A stretch of 64,000 nucleotides of DNA, from the NCBI GenBank assembly GCA_964528595.1, contig CAZGTM010000002.1:1-64000 (forward strand). The letters run 5' to 3'. This document shows, piece by piece, positions 63,002-64,000 of the stretch (positions are counted from its first letter, which is position 1; each line of letters starts with the position of its first letter). The position numbers were made by a program, and so were the translations under genes. Under the pieces are notes generated by a model that made no database searches, was not told the DNA's origin, and was given only the letters and a program-made list of their open reading frames with translations. This DNA is from CAYFKJ01 sp964528595. Lineage in GTDB: Bacteria; Pseudomonadota; Alphaproteobacteria; UBA2966.

Positions 63002-63625
63002 ATGATAACGTTAATCGACAACTACGACAGCTTCGCATATAACCTGGTTCACTACCTCGGTGAACTGGGCGCGGAAGTCGTCGTGCACCGCAATGACCAA
63101 GTGACGGTTGATGAGGTGCTGTCGGCCTCCCCGGCGGGCATCGTCATATCGCCGGGTCCGTGCGATCCCGACAAAGCGGGGATTTGCCTCGATCTGGTCG
63201 AAAAGGCGGCGGGAAATGTACCGGTTTTCGGTGTTTGCCTGGGCCATCAGACTATCGGACAGGCCTTCGGCGGCCGTGTTGTCCGGGCGCCCAAAATGAT
63301 GCACGGCAAGGTGAGTCGCGTGCATCACGACGGCGCCGGGGTATTCGAAGACGTCGGGCAGGATTTTCAGGCCACCCGCTACCATTCGCTGACGGTGGAA
63401 CACGAGGGGCTGCCTGACTGCCTGGAGGTCTCCGCCCAGAGCGAAGACGGCGTCATCATGGGCCTGCGGCACAAAGAACACGAGGTGCACGGCGTCCAGT
63501 TCCACCCCGAAAGCATCGCATCGCAGTTCGGACACCGTATGCTGGCCAATTTTCTCCGCCTCGCGGGGTTAGACAAGATCAACGATATCGCTCCCTTGGA
63601 CGTCGAAATGGGGAAATGGGCATGA
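63002..63625 (+). CDS. trpG: Anthranilate synthase component II (glutamine amidotransferase)
   Basis: A 207-residue class I amidotransferase with DNYDSFAYNLVHYL, SPGPCDPDKAG, the nucleophile in GVCLGHQTIGQAFGG, and the His-Glu pair in VQFHPESIAS. It delivers ammonia to TrpE and may also serve PabB. Its stop overlaps the trpD start (ATGA). The upstream gap to copA holds a 6-bp CACCCC/GGGGTG hairpin at 62931-62947 and a TATAAA at 62978, but no Trp-rich leader peptide. Confidence 0.96.
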   Translation: MITLIDNYDSFAYNLVHYLGELGAEVVVHRNDQVTVDEVLSASPAGIVISPGPCDPDKAGICLDLVEKAAGNVPVFGVCLGHQTIGQAFGGRVVRAPKMMHGKVSRVHHDGAGVFEDVGQDFQATRYHSLTVEHEGLPDCLEVSAQSEDGVIMGLRHKEHEVHGVQFHPESIASQFGHRMLANFLRLAGLDKINDIAPLDVEMGKWA

Positions 63626-64000
63626 CGGACAGACCTTCAGACCTCAAATCGACCATCGCCATCGTGGCAACGGGGCAAACGTTGAGCGTCGAGCAGTCGC
63701 GACAGGCCTTCGACATCATGATGTCCGGCGACGCCACGCCGTCGCAAATGGGCGCGTTTCTCATGGCGCTGCGCCTGCGCGGCGAGACCGTCGACGAGAT
63801 CAGCGGCGGCGTCATGACCATGCGTGACAAGATGGTGCGCATCAGCGCCCCGGACGACGCGGTCGACGTTGTCGGCACCGGTGGCGATTCATCCGGCACC
63901 TACAATATTTCCACCGCCTCGGGCTTCGTCGTCGCCGGTTGCGGCGTGCCGGTCGCCAAGCACGGCAACAAGGCGGCGTCCTCGAAGTCGGGCTCGGCGG
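63622..64000 (+). CDS. trpD: Anthranilate phosphoribosyltransferase (3' end outside window)
   Basis: The first 126 residues are visible. They contain the N-terminal helical domain (LSVEQSRQAFDIMMSGDATPSQMG) and the phosphoribosyl pyrophosphate site VVGTGGDSSGTYNIST, followed by KHGNKAASSKSG. This is the canonical TrpD opening. The enzyme joins anthranilate to PRPP. Its four-base overlap with trpG shows translational coupling in a trpG-trpD(-trpC) unit that runs on past the window. Confidence 0.96.
   Translation, partial: MTDRPSDLKSTIAIVATGQTLSVEQSRQAFDIMMSGDATPSQMGAFLMALRLRGETVDEISGGVMTMRDKMVRISAPDDAVDVVGTGGDSSGTYNISTASGFVVAGCGVPVAKHGNKAASSKSGSA

Overview
The window reads as a stretch of chromosome from a GC-rich free-living alphaproteobacterium, most likely a member of the Rhodospirillales or a close relative. 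The evidence is the gene order dusB-ntrB-ntrC-ntrY-ntrX-trkA-trkH-dat-hfq-hflX, the pyruvate dehydrogenase operon in which E1 beta carries its own lipoyl domain, a fused ispDF gene, an NtrX without the GAFTGA motif, and a CueR/CopA copper system. No rRNA, tRNA, CRISPR array, insertion sequence or prophage gene was seen.

Layout. Positions 1-11.9 kb, mostly + strand: the tail of an OmpA-domain gene, a small NTF2-like protein (-), a YdcF/ElyC-type membrane protein, three cell-wall genes (MltB-like transglycosylase, RlpA, D,D-carboxypeptidase), then the compact run tmk-holB-metG-tatD-MBL hydrolase, followed by mazG and an SDR oxidoreductase. Positions 11.9-24.9 kb, all - strand: hflX, hfq, a D-amino-acid aminotransferase, trkH, trkA, the two nitrogen two-component systems ntrYX and ntrBC, and dusB. 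Positions 25-35.8 kb, accessory: an alpha/beta hydrolase, a three-gene ABC exporter (HlyD adaptor, FtsX-type permease, ATPase), a cytochrome P460-like protein with NPC repeats, ispDF, a SpoIIAA-like protein, a GST, a TauD-type dioxygenase and a DyP peroxidase. Positions 35.8-44 kb: pgpA, cinA, a CPBP protease, a RatA/COQ10 START protein, lipA, lpdA, pdhC, pdhB, pdhA. Positions 44-49.7 kb, accessory: a broken 5'-nucleotidase gene, a degenerate cyclase-like protein, a response regulator, a DUF1330 protein, ftsB, a small membrane protein and a class III aminotransferase. Positions 49.7-58.5 kb: eno, kdsA, pyrG, secG, tpiA (-), then ppiD-trpE (+). Positions 58.5-62.9 kb: a copper operon copA-cueR-yibQ-copZ (-). 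It is followed by trpG and the start of trpD (+).

Functionally, the window links cell-envelope growth, nitrogen control, potassium uptake, entry of pyruvate into the TCA cycle (E1, E2, E3 and lipoate synthesis together), lower glycolysis, Kdo and CTP synthesis, tryptophan synthesis and copper efflux. The housekeeping backbone is interrupted by accessory blocks between dusB and ispDF, between ispDF and pgpA, on both sides of ftsB, and between trpE and trpG.

The points most worth a second look are: six GANTC sites packed into 98 bp upstream of ftsB; a CueR-type operator placed so close to copA that its mRNA should be leaderless; NtrC-like dyads upstream of ntrYX; an internal deletion that destroys a metallophosphatase gene; an NPC-repeat cytochrome P460; and a REP-like inverted doublet between trpE and copZ. 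No single wholly new multi-gene system could be demonstrated.
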